Assembly: GCF_949987515.2 (NCBI RefSeq)
Contig: NC_082694.2
Coordinates: 39,741,951 to 39,805,950 of the forward strand
From: Delphinus delphis
Lineage: Eukaryota > Chordata > Mammalia > Artiodactyla > Delphinidae
Direction of reading: 5' to 3'
DNA length: 64,000 nt
The notes under the pieces were generated by a model. That model had not been told where the DNA came from. It made no database searches and saw nothing but the letters and a program-made list of their open reading frames with translations. Shown piece after piece: positions 54,670-64,000 of the stretch. A program made the translations under genes and the position numbers. How positions within the stretch are numbered: position 1 is the stretch's first letter; every line of letters begins with the position of its first letter.

Positions 54670-55167
54670 TGTTGCAGGAAGGGGGACCTCTTCCAGGGAC
54701 CGAGAGTGGGCTCTTGTCTAACACTCGAAATGAATTATCTGAGGAGACACACGTACTGACAAAGCAAGAGACTTTATTGGGAAGGGGCACCCAGGTGGAG
54801 AGCAGCAGGGTAAGGGAACTCAGGAGGACTGCTCTGCCACGTGGCTTGCAGTCTCGGGTATTATGGTCATGGGATTAATTAGTTTCCGGGTTGTCTCTGG
54901 CCAATCATTCTGACTCATGGTTCTTCCTGGTGGTGCGTGCATCACTCAGCCAAGATGGATTCCAGTGAGGAGGATTCTGGGAGGTTGGCAAGACATATGG
55001 ACTGGCGTCTCCTCTCTCCTTTTGGCCTTTCCCGAATTCTTCCGGTTGTTGGTGGCATGTTAGTTCCGAGTTCCTTACCAGGACCTCTTGTAGCAAGATA
55101 AGTCATGCAGATGGTTACTGTGGTGCCTGGCCAGGGTGGGCGGTTTCAGTCAGTGGTTCCCCTAACA
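54670..55167 (-). mobile_element. solo LTR of a class-I-type endogenous retrovirus, antisense
   Basis: 498 bp bounded by TGTT...AACA inverted ends and by a 4-bp direct repeat AAAT (54666-54669 and 55168-55171), the duplication size of gammaretrovirus-like (ERV1) insertions. On the minus strand a poly(A) signal followed by GTCTCTTGC lies about 105 bp before the 3' end (AATAAA complement at 54773-54778). No internal viral gene flanks it, so it is a recombinational solo LTR. Family not named. Confidence 0.85.
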
Positions 55168-55171
55168 AAAT

Positions 55172-55249
55172 GAAATGACTTTGGGTTGTACAATTGTGAA
55201 GACACGTATCCCCATGTGTGTATATTTAGTATACTGTACTTTGCTAAAA
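55172..55249. other. unassigned noncoding sequence
   Basis: Short spacer between solo LTR and MIR. Confidence 0.4.
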
Positions 55250-55500
55250 TTAGGGGCTCGGTGAATCAGACTTCCTGGATTCATATCCCGGTTCTGTCCG
55301 TTTCTAGATGTCCCATAGGAATGTTGTATGGCCTTCAGCACAATGTTTGCCATCCCTATGCCTTAGTCTATTCATCTATAAGAGGCAATACTAATAGTCC
55401 TCACCTCATAGGCTTGTTTTGGGATTGAGATAATTTATAGAGCACTTAAGTCAATGCCTAGCTCAAAGTAAGCTGAATAAATGTCATTATTATTATTTCT
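55250..55500 (+). repeat. MIR SINE, near full length (sense)
   Basis: CAGACTTCCTGGATTCATATCC head, GCCTTAGTCTATTCATCTATAAG core, ACCTCATAGGCTTGTTTTGGGATTG and CAATGCCTAGCTCAAAGTAAG tail, ending ATAAATGTCATTATTATTATT. Confidence 0.88.
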
Positions 55501-55940
55501 ATAAATATGTAGTAGTAAAATAGTCTTTGCACGCGTGGTGAGTTAAAAATAAGAGGGTTTTTTAGGAGGAGGGAAAACTCCGATTACTGAAAACCACATG
55601 GGCTGCGTGGAAATGGAAGTGGGCTCTGATATAAGTGGAAATAATGCTGATAGCCCAGGACACAGCACTTTAGGGAGGAGGAGAAGAAACGGTGAGTATA
55701 GAGAAGACATATAGCTATTTAGTCATTGGCACATATTAGCAAAGCATTGGGATGACAGAATTAAAAACTGGGAGATAATTCAGCCATTGACTAGGAGTGT
55801 CGATGGAGTTTCGACTCATTTGGCATCTGGGTGCTTCCAGCCATGCTCACCTGGCATCGGCAGGAATGGTCATTTCAGTCCAAAAGTTCAGTCCAGCCAA
55901 CATTCAGGGATTGCTGGTGACTTGCCTTTGTGAAGCCCAA
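55501..55940. other. unassigned noncoding sequence
   Basis: No repeat recognised; slightly AT-rich unique DNA. Confidence 0.4.
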
Positions 55941-55949
55941 ACTCCAATC

Positions 55950-56340
55950 GTCATCTAGCCTGGCTGGTTGTTGGGATCCGGCAATTCTGACAGTAACATC
56001 TGCCAGTCCCCCCCGGACAGTTACTGGGGTCAGAAATTGCATTGTCCCGCAATTACTGGAAGCACCCAAACATTTCTAATTTCAGAATATTCCCGTAGTG
56101 AGACAGTATTGGTCGGGAATGACATTGCCTGGCCTCTCAGAACAAACACGAGTGACTTGCGACAAAGCCACCCTGATGCAGCTTTGTCACCACGTCCCCC
56201 GTATTCACTCTACAGAGTGGGCTTGAAGTACACTGCCGGAAGGAAGCACCAGGCTGGCACGTTCCCTTCTCAGTCTTCCTCTCAACTTGGCCCACAGTGG
56301 GGTTTCTGGCCAATCCAGGATGGGTCTTCTTTTTCTTTTT
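55950..56340. promoter_or_regulatory. candidate conserved noncoding block
   Basis: Repeat-free, moderately CpG-retaining (CCCGTAGTGAGAC, GGTCGGGAATGAC, AACACGAGTGAC) with GCAATTACTGG (56049-56059) and ATTTCTAATTTCAG. A 124-codon frame spans it (55968-56342) but shows no domain and no splice-site logic. Enhancer-like or chance unique DNA. Confidence 0.3.
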
Positions 56341-56439
56341 AATTCCTTTAAAATGGAAGACTCAGTTTTAATTGAGGTATAGTATTATTTATTAAAAATG
56401 ATATATTACAGGTACTACTGTGTTTTTTCATCCCAAAGA

Positions 56440-56580
56440 ACTTTTCACTCCAATTGGGTTCTTTGATCTTTTCAACAGCCCTGTGAGGTAAGTTGGGTGG
56501 TTAAGCATACTATTAATTTCATTTTGATTGTGCAGACTCAAGGAGGGGAAGTGATGACTTATCCAAAGACAAACTTCGGT
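56440..56580 (-). repeat. MIR-like fragment (antisense)
   Basis: TTTTCAACAGCCCTGTGAGGTAAG matches the antisense MIR centre ('CACAACAACCCTATGAGGTAGG'). Core follows loosely as CAAGGAGGGGAAGTGATGAC. Confidence 0.6.
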
Positions 56581-56589
56581 TAAACTGGT

Positions 56590-56835
56590 GTTAATAATAG
56601 CTAATATGTAGCAATTACCTTGTACCAAATACTATCATAAGTATTTATTTAATCCACACAGTGAGCCAATGAAGAAGTCACTGTTATTATCCCTGTTACG
56701 TGGATGAGGAAACTGAGACATGGAAAGATGAAATCAACTGCCCAAGATTTCAGCTGGTAAGTGATGGAGCTGCGATTACAACCCATGTATCTTGGCTTCA
56801 GAGTCTAGGTACTTACCCACTGTCATATGTTGGAT
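56590..56835 (-). repeat. MIR SINE (antisense)
   Basis: Near full length: CTTGTACCAAATACTATCATAAG, TGGATGAGGAAACTGAGACATGG, AGCTGGTAAGTGATGGAGC and GGCTTCAGAGTCTAGGTAC are MIR tail, core and head in antisense. Confidence 0.9.
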
Positions 56836-58379
56836 GATACAGTACATGGTCTCAGAGATTTTCAGGCAATTCTTGTTCCAGTTACTGTCTCCCTTTACCA
56901 GTTTCCTGTCTTCTTTAAGGATCTCCTGATGTTAGATGGACAAAGCATGTTCTAAAATGAACAGAAAAGAAGTGTGTTCACTTCTTTATTATACAAGCAA
57001 GAGCAGTAGCTGGAGAAGAAAGTGGGAACCACCTTCAAAATCATAATGAGATGAAAGATTGAAGCTTATGAGAAGGGAAAATGCTGCTGAAACTATTGTC
57101 TCACTCTTTTGGTTGTTGCCAAGGACTTTTGTTGGCCTCCTGCTCTGTGCAGTTTTATTTTGTTGAAGTAGGAGGAGGCATATCAATGCTGAAGTCAGAC
57201 TCACTGTGGAGTTGGGGAGGGTCCGTGTCAGTTGCATTTTCTTTCTTTGTGGACTTCAGAGAAGTGTTGGCAGCAACCAGATTTGAGATCTTGCAGGTAA
57301 GGGTTTTAGAGCCCCCGAGAGAGCCTGCTTTTCTGGTGAGCTCCTAGGTTTGTGGGATGTAGAATTCATGTGAAAACTATTCAACTATTTTGAAAGAAAG
57401 AGACTTTAAAATTAACTTTGACTTGACTATAGGGGGTTTTGGTGCTAATAGGTTAGGACATGCTATTCAGAAATTAGGTCCTTATAGCCAGGGGTCAGAT
57501 GGAACTTCTCAGGGCCATTTTGAGACAGTGAGAATGCACAGAGAAGGAGAAAGCTGACTTTTGGTTCTTTGGACCACCAGGTTTTTTTGTGATTGAAGTA
57601 ATTCGTTTGTTACTATCAGTGTATGATTTGGAGAAAATACCATTTTCTACGTGGCAAATTTTCTCCCATGGAAGATATTCCTTTTGGTTGGCTGGGAGTG
57701 GGGTGGGGGAGTGAGTAGGAATTTTCAGGGCTCCAAAATGCTCAACAGTTTGTTTCTTGCCTGACTTCACATGCAGCAGGATAACTAATTCAGATAACTC
57801 CATGGGGGCCTCACCTGGGTTTCCTGTATGGTGTCTAATTTTCTTCCTGCTTGAGTTATTATGTAATCACATTATGTTGTCAAAACTTGGACAGTGGGAG
57901 AGAGTAAGGTAATAGAGAGAGACCCAAATTCCCTGGGCACTTCTGCTTAACATGACTTTTCTGACCTTTGGCATAAGTATTAACCCGAGAATGCCAACTT
58001 TGTCATGTCTACAAGCATGTGTGAATGGGTGGACAGGGTGAGATGGGGGGTGACATTAGACATATAGTAGGCACAATGCCAAAGGAGACAACTGAAAAAT
58101 GAAACTGTTTGCCAGACTAGTTTATTTGACATCTTTAGACAAATAAATTGTGTTGCTTAAGAGAATTTTGGCTGTGAAAAATTGGAATTGATAATCATAT
58201 GGATTTGTCTGTAGTAAATGTTATGTGCCTATAAATTTAAAGAAGGTGTTTATATTCATGTGTTGACACTCTCTGGGGGTAATTATAAACACTGCCCTCC
58301 ACACAGACTGATATATTTAAATATTTGTATTGATTTATAAAATTACAAAAGTAATGTAGCAATAACATTAAGTGAATTT
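56836..58379. other. unassigned noncoding sequence
   Basis: About 1.5 kb of unique-looking DNA. 57940-58260 is AT-rich with GGAATTGATAATCATATGG and could include a weak conserved element. Frames of 82-102 codons lack domains. Confidence 0.4.
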
Positions 58380-58404
58380 AGAAGAAGAAGAAGAAAAGAA
58401 AAAT
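58380..58404. repeat. short (GAA)n tract
   Basis: GAAGAAGAAGAAGAAAAGAAAA purine run; low complexity. Confidence 0.8.
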
Positions 58405-58790
58405 CTCTAGCAATCTTACTATTTGTGTGTCGTAACTTTTTTCATGTTTGACTTTTACTTTTTTGCTGTTGGCTTACATATTTTCTATAGAGTTGGAATC
58501 CTAGCTACACAGACTTAATTTACCCAATAAAATTTGCAAACTGGACGCAGCTTCAGTAGTAGATCCATGGACAGGTGAGCAAGAAGGGGCACCTGAAAGC
58601 ATGTGGCCTGATCTTGTTCTGCATGTGAAATGGCAGAAGCCCAGAGAGGTGAAGGGATTTGCCTGAAGGACAAAGATTGGGAGGAGCTCAGGTGGGGCTT
58701 TTCTCATCATAGTGCTGCTTCTGCCCACTCTACAATCTCTCTCTACCTTAGTCTTGAGACTTGCCCTCCAACACCACATATCTCTTCAGC
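58405..58790. other. unassigned; MIR-like core trace at 58630-58665
   Basis: CAGAAGCCCAGAGAGGTGAAGGG resembles the antisense MIR core but is isolated. Otherwise not recognised. Confidence 0.4.
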
Positions 58791-58855
58791 TTGTGTGTGT
58801 GTGTGTGTGTGTGTCTGTGTGTGTGTGTATATACATGTAAATATATATTTATAGA
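58791..58855. repeat. (TG)n microsatellite with AT tail
   Basis: TG units at 58792-58828 broken once by TC, followed by TATATACATGTAAATATATATTTATAG. Confidence 0.92.
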
Positions 58856-59789
58856 CATGAATTGCTCTCTAATATATGCAAAAGCTTAGTTATGGCAAAC
58901 TACAGTTCTATAAACGATTATAAAAGTTGGAAAGATTTGAAGAGGTAGTCATGAAACTATGGAATTTTACATTTTCTCACATAACAAGTCTCCTAAAAAG
59001 TTTTTTTTAAGGTCTTATGCTATGTAATGTTAGGTCACTTATGATGAAATGCCACTGCCTAGAAATGTGAAAACCTTAATGGCCCTGGGAAGTAAGCCCA
59101 TAGGAGATGGAAAAGAGAATAAAGTTGTAGGGTGAGCTGATTACAATGGACAGTTGTTTTCTCACAAACAAAAGTGAAGTTTATATAAACATTTTTAAAT
59201 GGAGAAACCACAAGTTTATTTATTTGGCTCTAAGTAGTAGTAAAGATTGATTTCCCATTGAGTTGGAGGGTCTATCTTTTTTTTTAATCCTGATTTTTAA
59301 TAGTAGCCTTTAGCAGAAGTCTATAGGAATGGTAGTCATCATCTTAGAATGTTTCTGATACATCTGGATTAAAGCTTTCCCTCTTTTAGGTGTAGTTAGC
59401 CATACCTTTACAAATGAATAACTACAGGGAATTAAAAGAGAATGAAAACATCTAACTAGATTTGCTTGAGAGGTAGATTTGTAGATAATTTTGAGGAGGG
59501 GGATTTTTTTCTCTAGACTATAAATTAATTTTGGTAGTTAAAAATGTATGTCAAAGGCAAATCTTTTCCCAGTTTCCAATCAGCTCCTTGAAAGAACGCT
59601 GCTTATTTTTTGTTAGAAGATGCCCTTTTGGATTCCCTAGTTTAGGAAGAGTAATCTGTCTCTAGCACATCAGCACACTCTGTCACAAAAATAAGTGCCT
59701 AATAAGTACTTCCTAAATAAATGGATTTTCTTCATTCAATTTCTTTACTTTGTGGCCTGTTTCCCCGTTGGTACTCTCCAGAAATGTGT
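58856..59789. other. unassigned; L2/MIR tail trace near 59655-59725
   Basis: AT-rich unique DNA. GTGCCTAATAAGTACTTCC with CTAAATAAATGG (59695-59723) resembles an L2 3' terminus in sense but is short. No gene. Confidence 0.4.
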
Positions 59790-60140
59790 CTTCTATGTAG
59801 TGTCAGTCAGGTAGACTAGGTTACGTTGCAGTAACAAACGTCTCTGTGACTTTACACTCGTGCTACATATCCATCTTGGGTCAACAGGGAGGCCCTGCTC
59901 ATCTGGTCACTCAGGGATTTAAGGGGATGGAGGCTCCATTTCAACATGTCCTCCCACTTCATTGCTATAAGGAGGAAAGGATGCCGAGAATTGTGTCTAC
60001 TCAGAAGAGACGCTTATCACCTTCTGTGTTGGCTAAGGCAAGGCACGTGGCCACACCTAGATCAAATCCTACCATGTTGTCTGGAAGCAAGCTCAGAATA
60101 AGTGGGAAGTGCCCTGATGACTACCACGTGATTATATGGT
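59790..60140 (-). mobile_element. ancient LTR-like element, family Y copy 2 (antisense)
   Basis: Left end GTCAGTCAGGTAGACTAGGTTACG, then TTGCAGTAACAAAC, is the complement of the 3' end seen at 33.4 kb (CCTATCCTGACTGATAC). TGCTACATATCCATCTTGGG and a TGCCGAGAATTGTGTC stretch follow. The right limit is approximate. Confidence 0.6.
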
Positions 60141-60337
60141 AATGATGGAGATTCGTGTGGACTTTTTCCTGAAGAGTTTATAAAGTGATTCCAGTGTTTA
60201 TACCTAACCCACAATTAAGGGAGATAGGTAGGTTGCTGGTGTCGCTGCTCCTGGAAGAAGTAGAAGGACATAGGGAGGGAGAATTAGTGACTTACTTAAA
60301 GCCATGGAATGTATTAGCAGACATCCTGACACCTAGA
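60141..60337. other. unassigned noncoding sequence
   Basis: Nothing recognised; ends at the target duplication of the next L1. Confidence 0.4.
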
Positions 60338-60350
60338 CCCCCAGATTCTT

Positions 60351-60743
60351 TTTTTTTTTAACATCTTTATTGGACTATAATTGCTTTACAATGGTCTGTT
60401 AGTTTCTGCTGTATAACAAAGTGAATCAGCTATACTTATACATATATCCCCATATCCCTTCCCTCTTGCGTCTCCCTCCCACCCTCCCTATCCCACCCCT
60501 CTAGGTGGTCACAAAGCACCGAGCTGATCTCCCTGTGCTATGCTGCTGCTTCCCACTAGCTATCTATTTTACATTTGGTAGTGTATATATGGCATTGCTA
60601 CTCTCTCACTTCGTCCCAGCTTACCCTTCCCCCTCCCCGTGTCCTCTAGTCCATTCTCTACGTCTGTGTCTTTATTCCTTTCCTATCCCTAGGTTCTTTA
60701 GAACCTTTTTTTTTAGATTCCACATATATGTGTTAGCATACGC
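60351..60743 (-). mobile_element. 5'-truncated younger L1, antisense, with target duplication
   Basis: 393 bp of antisense L1 3' UTR: AACATCTTTATTGGACTATAATTGC at the left, AGGTTCTTTAGAACC near 60691-60705 and GGAATCTAAA-type sequence in complement at the right. Exact 13-bp repeat CCCCCAGATTCTT at 60338-60350 and 60744-60756. This copy gives the reference 3' UTR for reading the neighbour at 61.9-63.4 kb. Confidence 0.95.
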
Positions 60744-60756
60744 CCCCCAGATTCTT

Positions 60757-60954
60757 GATGCGCTCTCTTCAGAACCACCTTCATGAATGGCTCTCCTTAG
60801 TCTTTTCAGGAATAACTCTCGTTTTTTGAAGCATCTTGATGCCAAGTCTCTGTGAGGTGATGGGTGAGTTTGCAGTTTAAATAGACTTTTGAATGATTGG
60901 TCTTTTCTTCTGGAGCAACTCTGGGAGGCTAGATTGTGTAGACTAGAAAAAAGA
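60757..60954. other. unassigned noncoding sequence
   Basis: Nothing recognised. Confidence 0.4.
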
Positions 60955-61180
60955 AAGTAAAATGTGGATTAAAGTCAGGCAGGTCTAGGTTTAAATTTCA
61001 GTTCCATCTCTCCACTGTGTGACCTCGGGGAAGTAACTTGTCTGAGATACAGTTTCTTCCTCTGAAAAACGAGGATAGTATTTCCTACCTTGCAGATTGT
61101 GGTGATGAAAGAGGAAAGGTTGTGGAAGGCATAGCACAATGCTGGGCACCCAGGAGAGATTCTGTAAGTGCGACAACATC
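60955..61180 (+). repeat. MIR SINE (sense)
   Basis: AAAGTCAGGCAGGTCTAGG head, CCACTGTGTGACCTCGGGGAAG, ACAGTTTCTTCCTCTGAAAAACG core and GCACAATGCTGGGCACCC tail. Confidence 0.88.
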
Positions 61181-61860
61181 ACCCAATTCTTCAGTGCTTT
61201 GCTTGCCCACATTTTGAGCACCGGAGCAGGCCCAGGAAAATTGGGGCACTGTTCCCAAGCGAGACTGATATTGTTTCAAGATAAACAACTTGGTTTCTGT
61301 CTGCTGTAAGCTCCTCAACTTATTTTGCTAAAATATCATAAAGTTCTAAGTTCCGTTATACATTTCAGGGCCTTTTTCTTTAGTTCTGTTTCCTCCCCAG
61401 TTCTTGGAAGTGCTTTTAGGGCAACCCAGTAGTCATGGTATGGCAAAGAGGCACCAAGAAATTACTGAAGTCAAACAGTAGCTTCTAGAAACTACCTCAT
61501 CCTAGTTCCAAGAAACTTTTAGATACCCAGTGCCAAGGAGCCTTTCTGTGATTCGTGCGGAAACTTACAGTGGGGATAGCAGAGAGGAGTCACAGCCCTG
61601 AGCTGTCTGCCTTGTTGAAAAGCCTAACTCTGCTCTAGGCAGAAGATGGTCTGCTCTAGCTTTCCCCGTTAACGGGACACCAGCCTTCACCAACTTCATG
61701 TGTTCTGGGTGGACTCACATGTTTCAACGGTGTTGTTGGGTGCCTTGTAGGTCTGATTTCACCCTGAGTTTCCCTTTGCTCTAGGTGAATTGCATTGCAT
61801 TTCAAGGTGAATTGCATTGAGGCTGTTTGGACCAAAGTCAGGAGGGTTTGGGAAAAAGAA
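61181..61860. other. unassigned noncoding sequence
   Basis: Unique-looking DNA with a local direct repeat AGGTGAATTGCATTG (61783-61797 and 61805-61819). No gene or family recognised. Confidence 0.45.
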
Positions 61861-61869
61861 AACAAAACA

Positions 61870-63427
61870 CCATTTTTGTGTGTCTGTTTTTTTAATTAAA
61901 ATTTTTTTTAATTTAATTTATTTTTTAACATATTTATTGGAGTATAACTGCTTCACACTAATGGTGTGTTAGTTTCTGCTTTATAACAAAGTGAATCAGC
62001 TATACATATACTACCCAAAGCAATCTACAGATTCAATGCAATCCATATCAAATTACCAGTGGCATTTTTCACAGAACTAGAACAAAAAATCTCACAATTT
62101 GTATGGAAACACAAAAGATCCCGAATAGCCAAAGCAATCTTGAGAAAGAAAAATGGAGCTGGAGGAATCAGGCTCCCGGACTTCAGACTATACTACAAAG
62201 CTACAGTAATCAAGATACTATGGTACTGGCACAAAAACAGAAATATAGATCAATGGCACAGGATAGAAAGCCCAGAGATAAACCCACACACCTATGGTCA
62301 CCTAATCTATGACAAAGGAGGCAAGAATATGCAATGGAGACAAGACACTCTCTTCAATAAATGGTTCTGGGAAAACCGGACAACTACATGTAAAAGAATG
62401 AAATTAGAACACTCCTTAACACCATACACAAAAATAAACTCAAAATGGATTAAAAACCTAAATGTAAGACTGGGCAGTATAAAACTCTTAGAGGAAAACA
62501 TAGGAAGAACACTCTTTGACATAAATCACAGCAAGATCTTTTTTGACCCACCTCCTAGAGTAATGGAAATAAAAACAAAAATAAACAAATGGTACCTAAT
62601 GAAACTTAAAAGCTTTTGCACAGCAAAGGACACCATAAGCAAGACAAAAAGACAACCCTCAGAATGGGAAAAAATATTTGCAAATGAAGCAACTGACAAA
62701 GGATTAATCTCCAAAATTTACAAGCAGCTCATGCAGCTCAATATCAAAAAAAACCCCAACCCAATGAAAAAATGGGCAGAAGACCTACATAGACATTTCT
62801 CCAAAGAAGATACACAGATTGACAGCAAACACATGAAAGGATGCTCAACATAACTAATCATTAGAGAAATGCAAATCAAAACCACAATGAGGTATCACCT
62901 CATACCAGTCAGGATGGTCATCATCAAAAAATCTACAAACAATAAATGCTGGAGAGGGTGTGGAGAAAAGGGAACCCTTTTGCACTGTTGGTGGGAATGT
63001 AAATTGATACAGCCACTATGGAGAACAGTATGGAGTTTCCTTAAAAAACTAAAAATAGAACTACCATATGACCCAGCATTCCCACTGCTGGGCACATACC
63101 TTGAGAAAACGATAATTCAAAAGGAGTCATGTACCACAATGTTCATTGCAGCTCTATTTACAATATCCAGGACATGGAAGCAACCTAAGTGTCCATCAAC
63201 AGATGAATGGATAAAGATGTGGCACCTATATATAATGGAATATTACTCAGACATAAAAAGAAATGAAACTGAGTTATTTGTAGTGGATGGACCTAGTCTG
63301 TCATACAGAGTAAAGTAAGTCAGAAAGAGAAAAACAAATACTGCATGCTAACACATACATATGGAATCTAAAAACGGTGGTTCTGAAGAACCCAGGGGCA
63401 GGACGGGGAGGGGGAAGGGTAAGCTGG
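61870..63427 (-). mobile_element. L1 insertion with inverted 5' segment (twin-priming structure)
   Basis: Left part (about 61917-62011) is the antisense L1 3' end (AACATATTTATTGGAGTATAAC ... AGCTATACATATAC). From 62008 rightwards the L1 runs in sense from mid-ORF2 (TACCCAAAGCAATCTACAG) into the start of the 3' UTR (GGTAAGCTGG, ending about 63427). ATAC (62008-62011) is shared by both sides of the junction. A 9-bp repeat AACAAAACA (61861-61869 and 63428-63436) is a candidate target duplication. An A/T-rich tail lies at 61885-61925. Confidence 0.85.
62012..63340 (+). pseudogene. L1 ORF2 C-terminal fragment (inverted segment)
   Basis: Encodes the L1 ORF2 region beyond the RT core in one sense frame: open at 62059-62853 (264 codons), one premature TAA at 62851-62853 (probably TCA to TAA), then the same frame open again at 62869-63318 (149 codons). 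The zinc-knuckle pattern C-x3-C-x7-H-x4-C is intact at 62947-63000. Near 63270 a small deletion shifts the frame after the IKRNE motif. No endonuclease domain or RT active site is included, so it cannot act. Low decay implies a fairly recent insertion. Confidence 0.9.
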
Positions 63428-63589
63428 AACAAAACATTTTGATTCAACAGTTGCTTAGTAAGTAGCTGCCGACCAGGAACCCACCACTTGTTTTGACTAT
63501 TATGAGCCAAAAAAAGAAAATTCAAACTGGTTTATGAGCATAGATACCATCTCAGTGTTTTAAGGCCCACAAATAAAATCTAATCTTTA
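63428..63589. other. unassigned noncoding sequence
   Basis: Unique flank of the L1 insertion; nothing recognised. Confidence 0.4.
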
Positions 63590-64000
63590 AAAGTGTGTGC
63601 CTGTTTGTAAAGAGACAAAATTTAAAATGTGCGTAATTTAGCAACTCAAATTCCAAATTATTTAAAACCCCATTCCTTAGACTTGATTTTAAATATACCC
63701 CCTCGCCTCGTTTCTCCCCCTCACCCCCAGCTCTAGCAGGCTTCTTCCTTCCCTCCCTCTCTCTGAGGTGCGGAAATGGGTTTATGTTTAGCAAGTCCAT
63801 TCAAAACCTGGAAGGTCGATGCTTTTCTTTGAGCTGCTTGAATAAATGATAACAAAACGTGATCTTTGCTCAATACCCCTTCCCCTACCTCTTTCAACCC
63901 CCGCCCTTTTTTTTTTTTTGTAATATACGGGGGAGAAAAATACTTTCCAAACACAGAACTTTATGGCCAGAGACAATCTGGCTGCTGGAATAAACAGTCT
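63590..64000. promoter_or_regulatory. candidate conserved noncoding block at window end
   Basis: Repeat-free. Contains GCGTAATTTAGCAAC (63631-63645), TTATGTTTAGC (63781-63791), AATAAATGATAACAAAACG and a T-run at 63908-63920, with a pyrimidine-rich stretch (63700-63765). Continues beyond the window, so its extent is unknown. Enhancer status is inferred only. Confidence 0.3.

Noticed and set aside
54670..55167. Complete endogenous provirus
   Set aside because: Matching 4-bp duplications abut the two ends of one LTR and no second LTR or gag-pol-env-like sequence is present, so it is a solo LTR.
62059..63318. Functional retrotransposon gene
   Set aside because: Only the ORF2 C-terminal part is present, with a nonsense codon and a frameshift. 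It lies in an inverted, truncated insertion without endonuclease or RT active site.
1..64000. An undescribed multi-gene system such as a defence island or biosynthetic cluster
   Set aside because: The window is mammalian, repeat-rich and without host genes. The most unusual supported items are the paired modules at 18-20 kb and the retrotransposon structures.

Overview
This window is mammalian nuclear DNA, most likely from a cetacean (toothed whale rather than baleen is a guess). The evidence is its lineage-specific retroposons. Five tRNA-derived SINEs of the CHR type (Cetacea-Hippo-Ruminant; head GGCTTCCCTGGTGGCGCAGTGG) are present. Several 5'-truncated L1 copies share a cetartiodactyl-type 3' end (TATACTCCAATAAAGATGTT in sense). 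I saw no pig PRE-1 SINE and no bovine BovB or ART2A sequence. The rest of the interspersed sequence is the usual mammal-wide layer of MIR, L2, old L1M, MaLR-type LTRs and hAT-Charlie MITEs. I find no bacterial or viral gene organisation.

I can support no host protein-coding gene, exon, processed pseudogene, tRNA gene or CpG island. Open frames outside repeats are at most about 134 codons, show no recognisable domain and have no convincing splice context. The only recognisable coding sequence is decayed L1 ORF2. The window is best read as intergenic or deep-intronic DNA; I cannot name the flanking gene.

Layout. 1-8 kb: unique sequence with ancient MIR, L2 and an LTR-like element. 8.6-10.6 kb: a hAT MITE, then an AT-rich homeobox-core-rich block (9.31-9.96 kb) that looks like a conserved noncoding element. 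10.6-18 kb: MIR, L2 and decayed L1M. 18-20.4 kb: repeat-poor block with the strongest regulatory-looking sequence and a pair of collinear, diverged ~190-bp modules. 22.1-27.1 kb: three antisense CHR SINEs, each with target-site duplications. 26.2-28.3 kb and 32.0-32.5 kb: further conserved-looking blocks. 28.7-34.8 kb: L1M 3' UTR and LTR-like pieces. 34.9-47.4 kb: an L1 landscape with a near-complete old L1M (35.5-41.3 kb) and a three-level nest (old L1M, younger L1, CHR SINE) at 44.0-47.4 kb. 47.5-60.3 kb: MIR, MaLR LTRs and one solo LTR of class-I type with a 4-bp target duplication. 60.3-63.4 kb: two younger L1 insertions, the second with an inverted 5' part as expected from twin priming. 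63.4-64 kb: repeat-free, regulatory-looking sequence.

Because there are no host genes, nothing here works together as a pathway. The functional candidates are cis-regulatory blocks; the repeats record insertion history. Family names come from recognising consensus features by eye, and conservation claims are inferences without alignment.
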